Shown here piece after piece: positions 44,488-53,495 of a DNA stretch of 64,000 nt (its first letter is position 1; each line of letters opens with the position of its first letter). Location: positions 3,106,585 to 3,170,584 of the forward strand of contig NZ_CP055156.1 in the NCBI RefSeq assembly GCF_014217805.1. Reading direction: 5' to 3'. The notes beneath the pieces were generated by a model that ran no database searches, was not told where the DNA came from, and saw nothing but the letters and a program-made list of their open reading frames with translations. The position numbers and the translations under genes were made by a program. The stretch comes from Adhaeribacter swui (GTDB lineage: Bacteria; Bacteroidota; Bacteroidia; Cytophagales; Hymenobacteraceae).

Positions 44488-47400
44488 TTAGTGCACACTT
44501 TCCAGAACTTCTTTTTCAAATTTTTTGGCTTGTTCGAGTTCCGGATTGCGTTTAAACTCCCGCGACCACATAGCGTAAATAGCCGGAATAACGTACAGGG
44601 TTAAGATTAAGGAGAATAAAGTACCGCCCACAATTACAATACCCATCCCCATGCGGCTTTGGGCAGCGGCTCCTAAAGCCAACGCAATCGGTAAAGCACC
44701 CAAAGCAATGGCCAAACTAGTCATTAAAATAGGGCGTAAGCGGGCTTCGGCGGCCTCCAGAATGGCTTCGGCCTTGGATTTTCCTTCTTCTTTGAGCTGG
44801 TTGGCAAATTCCACGATTAAGATACCGTTTTTCGTTACCAACCCAATGAGCATAATGGTACCAATCTGGCTGAAAATGTTCCAGGTTTGCCCGAATAACC
44901 ACAACGACAGCATCGCTCCGGCTACCGCTAAAGGTACGGTAATAATGATAATCAATGGGTCGATAAAGCTTTCGAACTGGGCGGCCAGAATTAAATAAAT
45001 TAACAATAAAGCCAAACCAAAGGCGAAAGCCGTGTTAGAACCACTTTCCACGAAGTCGCGCGATTCGCCACCTAAGTCCGTTGAGAAAGTAGGGTCCAGC
45101 ACTTTGGCGGCAATCCGGTCCATGGCATCAATGCCGTCGCCGATACTTTTGCCCGGCGCTAAACCCGCTGAAATGGTAGCCGACATGTACCGGTTATTGT
45201 GGAACAACTGCGGCGGGCTGCTGCGTTCTTCCAAAGTTACCAAATTATCCAACTGAATTAATTGCCCGGTGCTGCTGCGCACAAACAACGAAGTTAAATC
45301 CAAGGGATCATCCCGGTCGGCCTGGTCGAATTGGCCAATTACCTGGTACTGACGACCGTTCATGATAAAGTAAGCAAACCGCTGCCCACTGAGGGATAAC
45401 TGTAAGGTTTGCGCCACATCAATTACCGAAACACCTAAGCTTTGCGCTTTTTCGCGATCGATGGTAATGTTAATCTCCGGTTTATTAAATTTTAAATTTA
45501 CATCCGGGTTTGATAGCGTGGGGTCTTTGCTGGCCTCTTCTAAAAACTCCGGAATTTTCTCTTCCAATTTTTGAAAATTAGGCGCCTGAATAATGTACTG
45601 AATGGGCTGCCCCCCGCGCCGGTTCACCGAAATAGTAGGTTGCTGCGATACAATGGTACGGGCTTCTGGGTATTTCCGCGTTAGTTTGGTTAACCTTTCG
45701 GCTACTTCGGCTTGCGAGCGTTCCCGCTCACTGGGGTCCACCAAAGTCATCCGCATCATACCGTTATTTACCGAACCCGCTCCGCCAAAACCTGGAGAAG
45801 TAATTACTAAAGCTACTTTTTTCTCCGGAATCGAATCGTTTACTAAGCGGGTTAATTCTTCCATAAACCGGTCGGTGTATTCAAAAGAAGACCCTTCGGG
45901 AGCCGTAACCATTACCCGTAACATGCTACGGTCGTCGTAAGGAGCGGTTTCTTTTTGCAAGGTGATGTAGAAAAACACGATTAATCCCAAACAAGCCGCA
46001 ATAATCGGGAAGGCCAACCATTTGCGTTGCATAAACCGGCCCAGCGATTGTGCGTAACCCGTGTTTAAACTTTCGAAATAAGGTTCGGTAAAATTATAAA
46101 ACCGCGATTTTTTATGCCCGCCTTTCTTCATGAGGTAAGCATTGAGCATGGGCGTAAGCGTTAACGACACAAACGCCGATATCAGTACCGCTGCCCCAAT
46201 TACTACCCCAAATTCGCGGAACAAGCGGCCCACAAAACCTTCGAGGAAAATAACCGGTAAAAACACCGCTGCCAACGTAATGGAAATAGAAATTACCGCC
46301 AGGAAAATTTCGTTGGAGCCTTTAATTGCCGCTTCAATCGGCGACATGCCTTCTTCTACTTTTTTAAAAATATTCTCGGTTACCACAATTCCGTCGTCTA
46401 CCACTAAACCGGTAGCCAGTACAATGGCCAGCAAGGTTAATACGTTTACCGAAAAACCTGCCAGGTACATAATAAAGAAGGTAGCAATTAAAGAAACCGG
46501 AATATCAATTAAGGGCCGGAAAGCAATGCTCCAGTCGCGGAAGAACAGGTAAATAATTAAAATTACCAGTATCAGGGCCACCAGAATGGTTTCGGCCACT
46601 TCCGTTACCGATTTTTTAATGAACAAGGTATTGTCCATTACAATATCCAGTTGTAAGTCCTTGGGTAAGTCGCTTTTTAGTTTATCTAATTGGTCGTAAA
46701 AATTACCGGCAATTTCGAGGTAATTAGAACCCGGTTGCGGTACAATGGCCAAACCCACCATCGGCACGCCGGATTCGGTCATTTTGGTTTCCAGGTTTTC
46801 GGGGCCTAATTCGGCTTTGCCTAGATCGCTGAACCGGATAATGCGGTCACCTTCGGATTTTACAATTAAGTCGTTGAACTGTTCTTCGTTAGAGAGGTTA
46901 CCCAAGGTTTTTACCATTAACTCGGTGTTGGAACCCGTTACTTTACCCGAAGGTAATTCTACGTTCTGGCGATTGAGCGCGGTGCGCACATCGGCTACGG
47001 TAAGGCCGTACGAAGCTAGTTTCATGGGGTCGAGCCACAAGCGCATGGCGTATCTTTTTTGCCCCCAGATTTGCACGCTGCTAATGCCCGGAATGGTTTG
47101 CAAACGCTGCGATAACACGTTTTCGGCGTAATCGCTGAGTTCCAGTTGGCTGCGGGTTTTACTGCGCACCGTCATGGTTACAATCGGTTCGGAGTCAGCA
47201 TCGGCTTTAGAAACTACCGGTGGGGCATCAATGTCCTGGGGTAAAGATCTTACTGCCTGCGATACTTTGTCGCGAACGTCGTTGGCTGCTTCTTCCAGGT
47301 TTTTCTCCAGGTTAAACTCAATGTTAATGTTGCTCCGGCCCTGATTACTCGACGACGAAATATTGCGAATGCCATCGATGGAGTTAATGGATTTTTCCAG

Positions 47401-47598
47401 AGGTTCGGTAATCTGCGATTCAATAATATCGGCATTCGCCCCAGTATAGCTGGTGCTCACCGATACAATGGCCGGGTCGATGGACGGATATTCCCGGATA
47501 CCCAGGAACGTATAACCAATAATTCCGAATAATATCAGAATCAGGTTAATTACAATGGTAAAAACCGGCCGCTTAATGCTGGTGGTAGATAAACTCAT
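44488..47598 (-). CDS. RND multidrug efflux permease (AcrB/MexB type)
   Basis: The 1036-residue inner-membrane pump begins SLSTTSIKRPVFTIVINLIL, typical of hydrophobe/amphiphile efflux RND proteins. About twelve helices flank two large periplasmic loops. The proton-relay acidic pair is in LAIVLATGLVVDDGIVVTEN (helix 4), and the Lys of helix 10 is in LIGLVTKNGILIVEFANQL. It exports drugs, dyes or lipids using the proton gradient. Middle gene of a three-gene operon; it starts 14 nt after the adaptor. Confidence 0.97.
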   Translation of the reverse strand: MSLSTTSIKRPVFTIVINLILILFGIIGYTFLGIREYPSIDPAIVSVSTSYTGANADIIESQITEPLEKSINSIDGIRNISSSSNQGRSNINIEFNLEKNLEEAANDVRDKVSQAVRSLPQDIDAPPVVSKADADSEPIVTMTVRSKTRSQLELSDYAENVLSQRLQTIPGISSVQIWGQKRYAMRLWLDPMKLASYGLTVADVRTALNRQNVELPSGKVTGSNTELMVKTLGNLSNEEQFNDLIVKSEGDRIIRFSDLGKAELGPENLETKMTESGVPMVGLAIVPQPGSNYLEIAGNFYDQLDKLKSDLPKDLQLDIVMDNTLFIKKSVTEVAETILVALILVILIIYLFFRDWSIAFRPLIDIPVSLIATFFIMYLAGFSVNVLTLLAIVLATGLVVDDGIVVTENIFKKVEEGMSPIEAAIKGSNEIFLAVISISITLAAVFLPVIFLEGFVGRLFREFGVVIGAAVLISAFVSLTLTPMLNAYLMKKGGHKKSRFYNFTEPYFESLNTGYAQSLGRFMQRKWLAFPIIAACLGLIVFFYITLQKETAPYDDRSMLRVMVTAPEGSSFEYTDRFMEELTRLVNDSIPEKKVALVITSPGFGGAGSVNNGMMRMTLVDPSERERSQAEVAERLTKLTRKYPEARTIVSQQPTISVNRRGGQPIQYIIQAPNFQKLEEKIPEFLEEASKDPTLSNPDVNLKFNKPEINITIDREKAQSLGVSVIDVAQTLQLSLSGQRFAYFIMNGRQYQVIGQFDQADRDDPLDLTSLFVRSSTGQLIQLDNLVTLEERSSPPQLFHNNRYMSATISAGLAPGKSIGDGIDAMDRIAAKVLDPTFSTDLGGESRDFVESGSNTAFAFGLALLLIYLILAAQFESFIDPLIIIITVPLAVAGAMLSLWLFGQTWNIFSQIGTIMLIGLVTKNGILIVEFANQLKEEGKSKAEAILEAAEARLRPILMTSLAIALGALPIALALGAAAQSRMGMGIVIVGGTLFSLILTLYVIPAIYAMWSREFKRNPELEQAKKFEKEVLESVH

Positions 47599-47612
47599 TT
47601 TTAATTAATTAA

Positions 47613-48725
47613 TCAAGCTTTAGGTAACCGGACTTTAACCGGGGCATCTTGTTTCAACGTCATAATTCCGGTGGTTAACACCGTGTCGCCTGGTTGCAGG
47701 CCCGAGGTAATCAAAATTTCTTTTTCGGTGCGGGTAGTTGCTTCTACTTTTACTTCCTGTACTTTGCCGTTTTTAGCTACAAATACTTTTTTACCATTCT
47801 GGATAGGCACAATGGCTTGTGTAGGCACTAATAAAGCATCCGGGATAGAGGCCAACGGAAACTCAATATTGGCGAAAGAGCCTGGCAACAGTTCGTTATT
47901 CGGGTTTGCAGCCCGGGCGCGGAGCTGTAACGTACGGGTGGTAGCTTCTACGGCCGGTTCTATGGCGTAAACGGTGGCACTGTATTTTTTAGATGAACCC
48001 GCTACCGAAACTTGCAGCTTGGTGTTAACCTTTACCTGGTTGGCGTATTTTTCCGGTACCGAAAAATTTATTTTTACCGGATCGGTGCTGATTAAGTTAG
48101 CCACCACGGTTTCGGGCGTTAAATAGCCGCCCACCGACACGTTGCGCAAACCAATGCGCCCGGAGAACGGAGCCGTTATAGTAGTTTTGGCTAATTGCGC
48201 CTGAATTAACTGCGTTTGGGATTGTAAGGTTTTAAAGTCGGCAGTAGCAATATCAAATTCTTCGCGGCTGATGGCTTCTTTTTTAAATAATTGCGCGGCC
48301 CGTTCGGCGTTCTCGGCGGCTAAGCTCTGCCGCGTTTGCGCCTGGGCTAACTGGGCACGTAATTCAGCATCATCAATTTTTAATAATACCTGCCCTTCTT
48401 TTACGTTGCTCCCTTCCTGAAAACTAATGCTCCGGATTAAGCCCGATACCTGCCCCCGGATTTGTACTTGTTCGTTTGCTTCAATAGATCCGGTTACGGC
48501 CAATTTGTTGGCAAATTCGCGCGGTTGTACTACCACCCCATCTACCTGCATCGTGCCGCCCCGGCCACCACCCGCGCCACCCGGGCCGCCCGGGCCTTTG
48601 CCGGCTGCACTACCCGGACCTCCAGGTCCACCTCCGGCCGCTTTTTTGTTGGCCGAAATCCGGTAAACCACCAGCGAGGCAAATCCGATAATTAATAAAG
48701 CATAAACAAAATACTTAATTTTCAT
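47613..48725 (-). CDS. RND efflux periplasmic adaptor (membrane fusion protein)
   Basis: The 370-residue protein has an N-terminal membrane anchor (FVYALLIIGFASLVVYRI). It is followed by a Gly/Pro-rich linker, residues about 32-58, then a lipoyl/barrel-sandwich domain with VQIRGQVSGLIRSISFQEGS and a helical hairpin, ending at VKVRLPKA. It links pump and TolC duct. The linker is unusually glycine-rich and may be a length-variable tether. First gene of the operon adaptor-pump-TolC on the minus strand. Confidence 0.95.
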   Translation of the reverse strand: MKIKYFVYALLIIGFASLVVYRISANKKAAGGGPGGPGSAAGKGPGGPGGAGGGRGGTMQVDGVVVQPREFANKLAVTGSIEANEQVQIRGQVSGLIRSISFQEGSNVKEGQVLLKIDDAELRAQLAQAQTRQSLAAENAERAAQLFKKEAISREEFDIATADFKTLQSQTQLIQAQLAKTTITAPFSGRIGLRNVSVGGYLTPETVVANLISTDPVKINFSVPEKYANQVKVNTKLQVSVAGSSKKYSATVYAIEPAVEATTRTLQLRARAANPNNELLPGSFANIEFPLASIPDALLVPTQAIVPIQNGKKVFVAKNGKVQEVKVEATTRTEKEILITSGLQPGDTVLTTGIMTLKQDAPVKVRLPKA

Positions 48726-49043
48726 GGGTGTTTTAAAACGTTATGGGCGCAAGCGCGAAAAATTAAATTTTTAAATTATTTAAATAGTTAAACTTGTTTT
48801 GGTATATCGTAGGTGCGAACTACTCCTTTACTTACTCTTTTTTAACTGCTTCAGATTCAAAGCAAAGCTGTATTTTTGTTAAACTTTTACCGGGTGGGTA
48901 CTGGTATTTGATAAACCTGCCACCGGCGAATAAGTTTTTTAAGTAAACGCAACTTAGCTTTTGATTCTGTTTCAATTCTGAAGTTTTAGCCCAGATTGTT
49001 TAATTAAGCCGTTAAATCAACTATTTTATTCATTTTCCAGATC
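48726..49043. other. Divergent promoter region, 318 bp
   Basis: Located between the RND operon and the ATL gene. TATTTTTG at 48871-48878 fits the -7 consensus on the plus strand, without a clear -33 partner. No convincing operator or regulator gene is seen beside the pump. Confidence 0.35.
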
Positions 49044-49400
49044 ATGCAAATAGCAACACCAATGGCAAAAGGTAACGATGAAAATTTTTTTAAAAATGTT
49101 TACGAAGTAGTAAAACTTATTCCAGCGGGTCGGGTAACTTCTTACGGGGCTATTGCCAGTTACCTGGGTAGCAAAGGTTCGGCCCGCATGGTAGGATGGG
49201 CTCTAATTGCCTCGCACGCGAAAAGTAACATTCCGGCGTACCGGGTAGTTAACCGCACCGGCATGCTCACCGGCAAGCAGCATTTTGAATCGCCGGATGC
49301 CATGCAAGCCAGCCTGGAGCGCGAAGGCGTACGGGTAGAAAACGATAAAGTAGTCGATTTTGAAAAACTATTCTGGAACCCGGCCAAAGAACTGTTGTAG
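49044..49400 (+). CDS. Alkyltransferase-like protein (ATL) without acceptor cysteine
   Basis: 118 residues; the start could also be ATG 49062 (MAKGNDE). It matches the DNA-binding domain of O6-alkylguanine-DNA alkyltransferases (LIPAGRVTSYGAIASYLG, RMVGWAL). The active-site PCHRV reads P64-A-Y-R-V, with Ala in place of the acceptor Cys, so it cannot accept alkyl groups. ATL proteins bind alkylated guanine and hand the lesion to nucleotide excision repair. Characterised ATLs usually have Trp or Ala at this place. Monocistronic. Confidence 0.92.
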   Translation: MQIATPMAKGNDENFFKNVYEVVKLIPAGRVTSYGAIASYLGSKGSARMVGWALIASHAKSNIPAYRVVNRTGMLTGKQHFESPDAMQASLEREGVRVENDKVVDFEKLFWNPAKELL

Positions 49401-49640
49401 TTGTACCTGGCCCGTTACAGCAACAGGCCATCATCCGGAATTGAGCAAAAAGTGAATTTTTTAAAAAAATAAATTCTGCTCATCGTTTTATAGCAGCCTG
49501 ATAAATGGAGCGGTGTTTATAAAACCTGGTAGCGGGTTGTTTCTGGCCTGATTACCAGAGGAAAACTGTTAAAGTATACTTTCCTGCACTTCTTACCGTA
49601 TATTTGTAAGATACTTTGTAAACTTATTGTAAATTTTAAA

Positions 49641-51758
49641 ATGACAAAACAGATTTCCTGGATAAGCGCTTTTACACTGGCTGGGTTTTACCTGGCTGGC
49701 TGCAGCAGTACGGCGCCTACCCAATCCACTACTTCTGCCGAACACATTACGGCAATTACCACTACCGCTACCACCGAAACTCCCAAGCAAAATAAACCGA
49801 AACCCGTAGGCATCGACCGGGCAAACCTGGATACCACGCAATCGCCTTGCGCTGATTTTTTTCAGTATGCCAACGGAGGCTGGATTAAAAACAACCCGGT
49901 GCCACCCGCCGAGAGCCGCTGGGGAAGTTTTAACGAACTACAAGAAAAAAATTACGCCGTACAACACGCTATTTTAACAGAAGCTGCTGCCAATCGTACG
50001 GCTCCAAAAGGCAGTAATGCCCAAAAAGTAGGTGATTTTTACGCTTCCGGCATGGACTCCGTAGCCATTGAAAAGTTAGAAGCTGCGCCATTAAAGCCTT
50101 ATCTGGATAAAGTAGCCGCTATCCGGGATGTGAGAACGTTGTTAACTACCGTCGCGCAATTTAAAAAATCCGGAATTAGTGGCGGGTTTAGCTTTTATGT
50201 GGGCCAGGACGATAAAAAAAGCACCGAATACGCTATTTTCTTAAATCAGGGAGGTTTAGGCTTACCGGACCGGGATTATTACCTGAAAGAAGATGACCGC
50301 TCCAAGGACATCCGTGCCGAATATGTAAAGCACGTTAAAAACTTATTTGCTTTGCTGGGCGACGACACTACTACCGCCGGGAAAAATGCGGCCAAAGTAA
50401 TGGAGCTGGAAACCCGGTTGGCCAAAGCTTCGCGTACCCGCGTGGAACTTCGCGATCCGCAGGCCAATTACAACAAAATGACCTTAGCGCAACTCCAAAA
50501 ATTAACCCCTTCCACGGATTGGAACATTCTGTTAGCCCAAATGGGTGCCAAAGGAGTTAATGAGGTAATTGTGGGGCAACCCGACTTTTTTAAAGAATTT
50601 AATTCCATCGTAAAATCTACGCCCTTGCGCGATTGGAAAACTTACCTGCGTTGGCATTTAATTCATTCTACGGCACCTTACCTGAACAAAGCTTTTGTAG
50701 AGGAAAATTTTAATTTTTACGGCAAAGTACTAAGCGGAACCAAAGCCTTGCAGCCCCGCTGGAAACGCGTACTGCGCACCACCGACGCCGCTATCGGCGA
50801 AGCTATGGGCCAGTTATACGTCGAAAAAACGTTTACCCCCGAAGCTAAAGCCCGCGCCCTGGAAATGGTGAAAAACCTGCGCGATGCTTTTCAGGAACAC
50901 GTGCAAACCCTGGATTGGATGAGCGAAACTACCAAAAAACAAGCCTTGGTTAAACTTGATGCTTTTGCGGTAAAAATTGGCTACCCGGATAAGTGGAAAG
51001 ATTATTCCGCCTTAACTATTACCCGCGGCTCGTACGTGGTAAATGTGCTGCACGCCAACGAGTTTGAATTTAACTACAACGTAAATAAACTGGGCAAACC
51101 CATCGACCGGACTGAGTGGGGCATGACGCCACCTACGGTAAACGCGTATTATAATCCATCGATGAACGAGATTGTGTTCCCGGCGGGTATTATGCAACCT
51201 CCTTTCTTTGACCCCAAAGCGGATGATGCGGTGAATTATGGCGGTATGGGCGCGGTAATTGGTCACGAAATAACCCACGGTTTTGATGACCAAGGCCGCC
51301 AGTACGATGCCGAAGGTAACCTGAAAGATTGGTGGACCCAAACCGATGCCGAGCAATTTACCAAACGTGCCGACATGGTGGTAAGTCAATACGATGCGTA
51401 CGAAGTTTTACCGGCCGTAAAAGTAAACGGCAAACTTACCCTGGGCGAAAACCTGGCCGATATTGGTGGTTTAAACATTGCCTATACCGCCTTGCAAAAA
51501 GCTTTAGCGGGCAAGAAAAAAGAGAAAATAGCGGGCTTTACGCCGGAGCAGCGGTTCTTTTTAGCCTGGGCGCAAATCTGGCGGGTAAATGCTACCGAGC
51601 AGTATTTTAACCAACAAGTGCAAACCGATCCGCACTCACCAGGCCGTTTCCGTACTAACGGACCGGTGATGAACATGCCGCAGTTTTACGAAGCTTTCGG
51701 CTGCAAACCCGGCGACCAAATGGTGAAACCAGCAACTGAACAAATTAAAATCTGGTAA
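49641..51758 (+). CDS. M13-family (neprilysin-like) metallopeptidase, lipoprotein
   Basis: The 705-residue protein has a lipoprotein signal (LAGFYLAGCSSTAP, lipobox Cys) and a Thr-rich linker. Next is the M13 N-terminal domain (SPCADFFQYANGGWIKNNPV), then the catalytic domain with zinc site H542-EIT-H546 (VIGHEITHGFDDQGRQYD) and E603-NLAD607 for the third ligand. The typical ending is CKPGDQMVKP ... IKIW. It cleaves peptides in the periplasm or at the outer membrane. TATATTTG at 49599-49606 fits a -7 element. Confidence 0.95.
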   Translation: MTKQISWISAFTLAGFYLAGCSSTAPTQSTTSAEHITAITTTATTETPKQNKPKPVGIDRANLDTTQSPCADFFQYANGGWIKNNPVPPAESRWGSFNELQEKNYAVQHAILTEAAANRTAPKGSNAQKVGDFYASGMDSVAIEKLEAAPLKPYLDKVAAIRDVRTLLTTVAQFKKSGISGGFSFYVGQDDKKSTEYAIFLNQGGLGLPDRDYYLKEDDRSKDIRAEYVKHVKNLFALLGDDTTTAGKNAAKVMELETRLAKASRTRVELRDPQANYNKMTLAQLQKLTPSTDWNILLAQMGAKGVNEVIVGQPDFFKEFNSIVKSTPLRDWKTYLRWHLIHSTAPYLNKAFVEENFNFYGKVLSGTKALQPRWKRVLRTTDAAIGEAMGQLYVEKTFTPEAKARALEMVKNLRDAFQEHVQTLDWMSETTKKQALVKLDAFAVKIGYPDKWKDYSALTITRGSYVVNVLHANEFEFNYNVNKLGKPIDRTEWGMTPPTVNAYYNPSMNEIVFPAGIMQPPFFDPKADDAVNYGGMGAVIGHEITHGFDDQGRQYDAEGNLKDWWTQTDAEQFTKRADMVVSQYDAYEVLPAVKVNGKLTLGENLADIGGLNIAYTALQKALAGKKKEKIAGFTPEQRFFLAWAQIWRVNATEQYFNQQVQTDPHSPGRFRTNGPVMNMPQFYEAFGCKPGDQMVKPATEQIKIW

Positions 51759-51781
51759 ATTTTTAAAAATTTAAAATTTAC

Positions 51782-51815
51782 AAAGAGCTTCCTGATTATC
51801 AGGAAGCTCTTTTGT
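51782..51815. terminator. Terminator between the M13 peptidase and the cupin
   Basis: AAAGAGCTTCCT pairs with AGGAAGCTCTTT around a short loop. It is symmetric, so it can serve both convergent genes. Confidence 0.85.
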
Positions 51816-51826
51816 TTAAACGGGTC

Positions 51827-52177
51827 TTATTGATTAGTCAAATTTTTAACCTCGCTTTGTTCGCCGCCTTTCGGGCCATAGAACAAAACCCAGGTGCTAA
51901 AATCCGGAGTAAAATCCAGGAAGCGGTGTTCGGCTCCGGCGGGTACAAACAGAAAATCACCGGCCTTTACCTGCGTTATTTCGCCTTCTAAAAAAAACTT
52001 GCTTTCGCCAGTGGCAATAACATATACCTCATCTTGTTCGTGGGGCATTTGCTTGTCGATTTCGTGCGGGTGGTACAATTCTACTGCTAAAGTGCCGTGT
52101 TCCAGTAACAATTTAAACTCCTTACCCGATTGTTGTAAAGCGGCCTGCGCCTCCGCTAAGCTAATTCTGTTCTTCAT
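51827..52177 (-). CDS. Cupin-domain protein
   Basis: About 116 residues. I place the start at 52177 (MKNRISLAEAQAALQQ), because the 22 codons upstream to 52243 have no family similarity. It is a single cupin barrel, with the metal/ligand motif MPHEQDEVYVIATGESKFFL and the second half AGDFLFVPAGAEHRFLDF. Probably cytosolic. Ligand unknown. Confidence 0.9.
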   Translation of the reverse strand: MKNRISLAEAQAALQQSGKEFKLLLEHGTLAVELYHPHEIDKQMPHEQDEVYVIATGESKFFLEGEITQVKAGDFLFVPAGAEHRFLDFTPDFSTWVLFYGPKGGEQSEVKNLTNQ

Positions 52178-52223
52178 TTTTGTAATATAGATAATTTTTA
52201 AAATTTTAGTTAATCTAAAAACC

Positions 52224-52633
52224 GTAGCTAAGCGCATAGACACCAGTTTGGCTATTGAGCACCTGCTAGGGTTCCGGTTTTGCGGAGCAAAATTCCGCAG
52301 ACGTAGTCCAGGGAATAGAATAACGGCATCTCCTCCCCTGTTTTTAGGGGAGGTACCCGCAGGGGGGAGGGGTAAACGAGGCCCGCCGGCCAGGAGGCAA
52401 ACTGGGTACTGTTCAAATAAGATTGCACCTGAGCATGGAGACGGGAACCGGCTCCAAGTAAGTACAGTAAAATACTAAATTTTTTAAAATTTTCTTTTTA
52501 GCAGCTTGTCAAAGTAGTTCAGGGTTCCGGGGCTTTAGCCGGAGTAAAGTCAGAGACTTTACTTTGCCAGTAGGCACAAGTTTAAAAACTTGCGCCAGAA
52601 GTGATTGAGCCGAAATTGGAAAACTTTTGCCAA
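52224..52633. repeat. Structured dispersed repeat, copy 2 (about 410 bp)
   Basis: Collinear with 15437-15831: GTAGCTAAGCGCA, CACCAGTTTGGCTATTGAG, GGTTCCGGTTTTGCGGAGC, GAGGCCCGCCGGCCA, then AGCAGCTT, the Cys-poor CCGGAGTAAAGTC/GACTTTAC hairpin and CAAGTTT/AAACTTG. Near 52325-52372 a CTCCTCCCC/GGGGAGG hairpin unit replaces the right arm of the outer stem, so this copy has a nested insertion and its outer stem is broken. It fills the 509-bp spacer between the cupin and cyclophilin genes, which has no gene. Confidence 0.7.
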
Positions 52634-52686
52634 AAGCGAGAAATAAGATTAAAAAACTGACTCTAGAAAATCAAAAATTTAAAAAA

Positions 52687-53412
52687 TTATTCTTCTACTT
52701 CTACTGTCATAAACACATCCTGCACGGGCACGTCGTTGGGGTCAACGGGTACATTGGCAATTTTATCAATTACTTCTAAGCCTTCGGTTACTTCCCCAAA
52801 CACCGTGTACTTGGTATCTAAAGAAGGAACGCCGCCAATGGTGGTGTAGGCCTTAATTTGCTCCGGTGAAAAAGTGATTTTTTTACTCTGCGCGATGTCA
52901 TCCAGACTTTCCTGGTTGTGTACTACACCCTGGATCAGGTAAAAATTATGCGAAGACGATAAACGCTTGGGATTAAACTCGTCGTCGTAACGGGCCATGG
53001 CAAGCGCGCCACGTTTGTGAAAGTACTGGGGCTTCACTTCGCTGGGTACGCCGTACTTGTCTGTTTTAATTTTCCGTTCTCGGGTATCGCCGCCTTGTAT
53101 CATAAAATCGCGCAGTACGCGGTAAAAGATGGTATTATCATAAAAACCCATTTTGGCGAGGCGCACAAAGTTGGCCCGGTGCAAGGGCGTATCTTTATAC
53201 AAGCGCACTTTTATCACACCCATGCTGGTGCTAATGGTTACCTTGGTTTCGGGGTTTTCCTGACCAAATTTTGTGAGTTGCTCGACCACATTGGCATCCG
53301 TGAGGGTTTCGTAGGTGCCTAAATCGGCTTTGTTGGATTTACCGGAACAAGCTGCCAAAAGCAACCAACTCATCAAACCCAGACTAATAGAAATAAACCG
53401 GAATGTTTTCAT
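52687..53412 (-). CDS. Cyclophilin-type peptidylprolyl isomerase, lipoprotein
   Basis: The 241-residue protein has a lipoprotein signal with lipobox Cys22 (LLLAACSGKS). The cyclophilin domain shows TSMGVIKVRLYKDTPLHRAN, FYRVLRDFMIQGGDTR, RGALAMARYDDEFNP and YTVFGEVTEGLEVIDKI. It speeds proline isomerisation in periplasmic proteins. An insertion near residue 160 (VVHNQESLDDIAQSKKI) is usual for the Bacteroidota form. Monocistronic. Confidence 0.95.
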   Translation of the reverse strand: MKTFRFISISLGLMSWLLLAACSGKSNKADLGTYETLTDANVVEQLTKFGQENPETKVTISTSMGVIKVRLYKDTPLHRANFVRLAKMGFYDNTIFYRVLRDFMIQGGDTRERKIKTDKYGVPSEVKPQYFHKRGALAMARYDDEFNPKRLSSSHNFYLIQGVVHNQESLDDIAQSKKITFSPEQIKAYTTIGGVPSLDTKYTVFGEVTEGLEVIDKIANVPVDPNDVPVQDVFMTVEVEE

Positions 53413-53495
53413 ATGAACAGAGAATGTAAATTCAAAATTTTAAAAATTTAACGGCCAATTACTTTATCCAGAAATGTAATAGGCGAAGCTAGTAC

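Noticed and set aside
48462-48695. Open frames antisense to the Gly-rich linker of the RND adaptor
   Set aside because: They come from GC-rich Gly codons on the opposite strand. The adaptor frame is clearly real and shows full family similarity.
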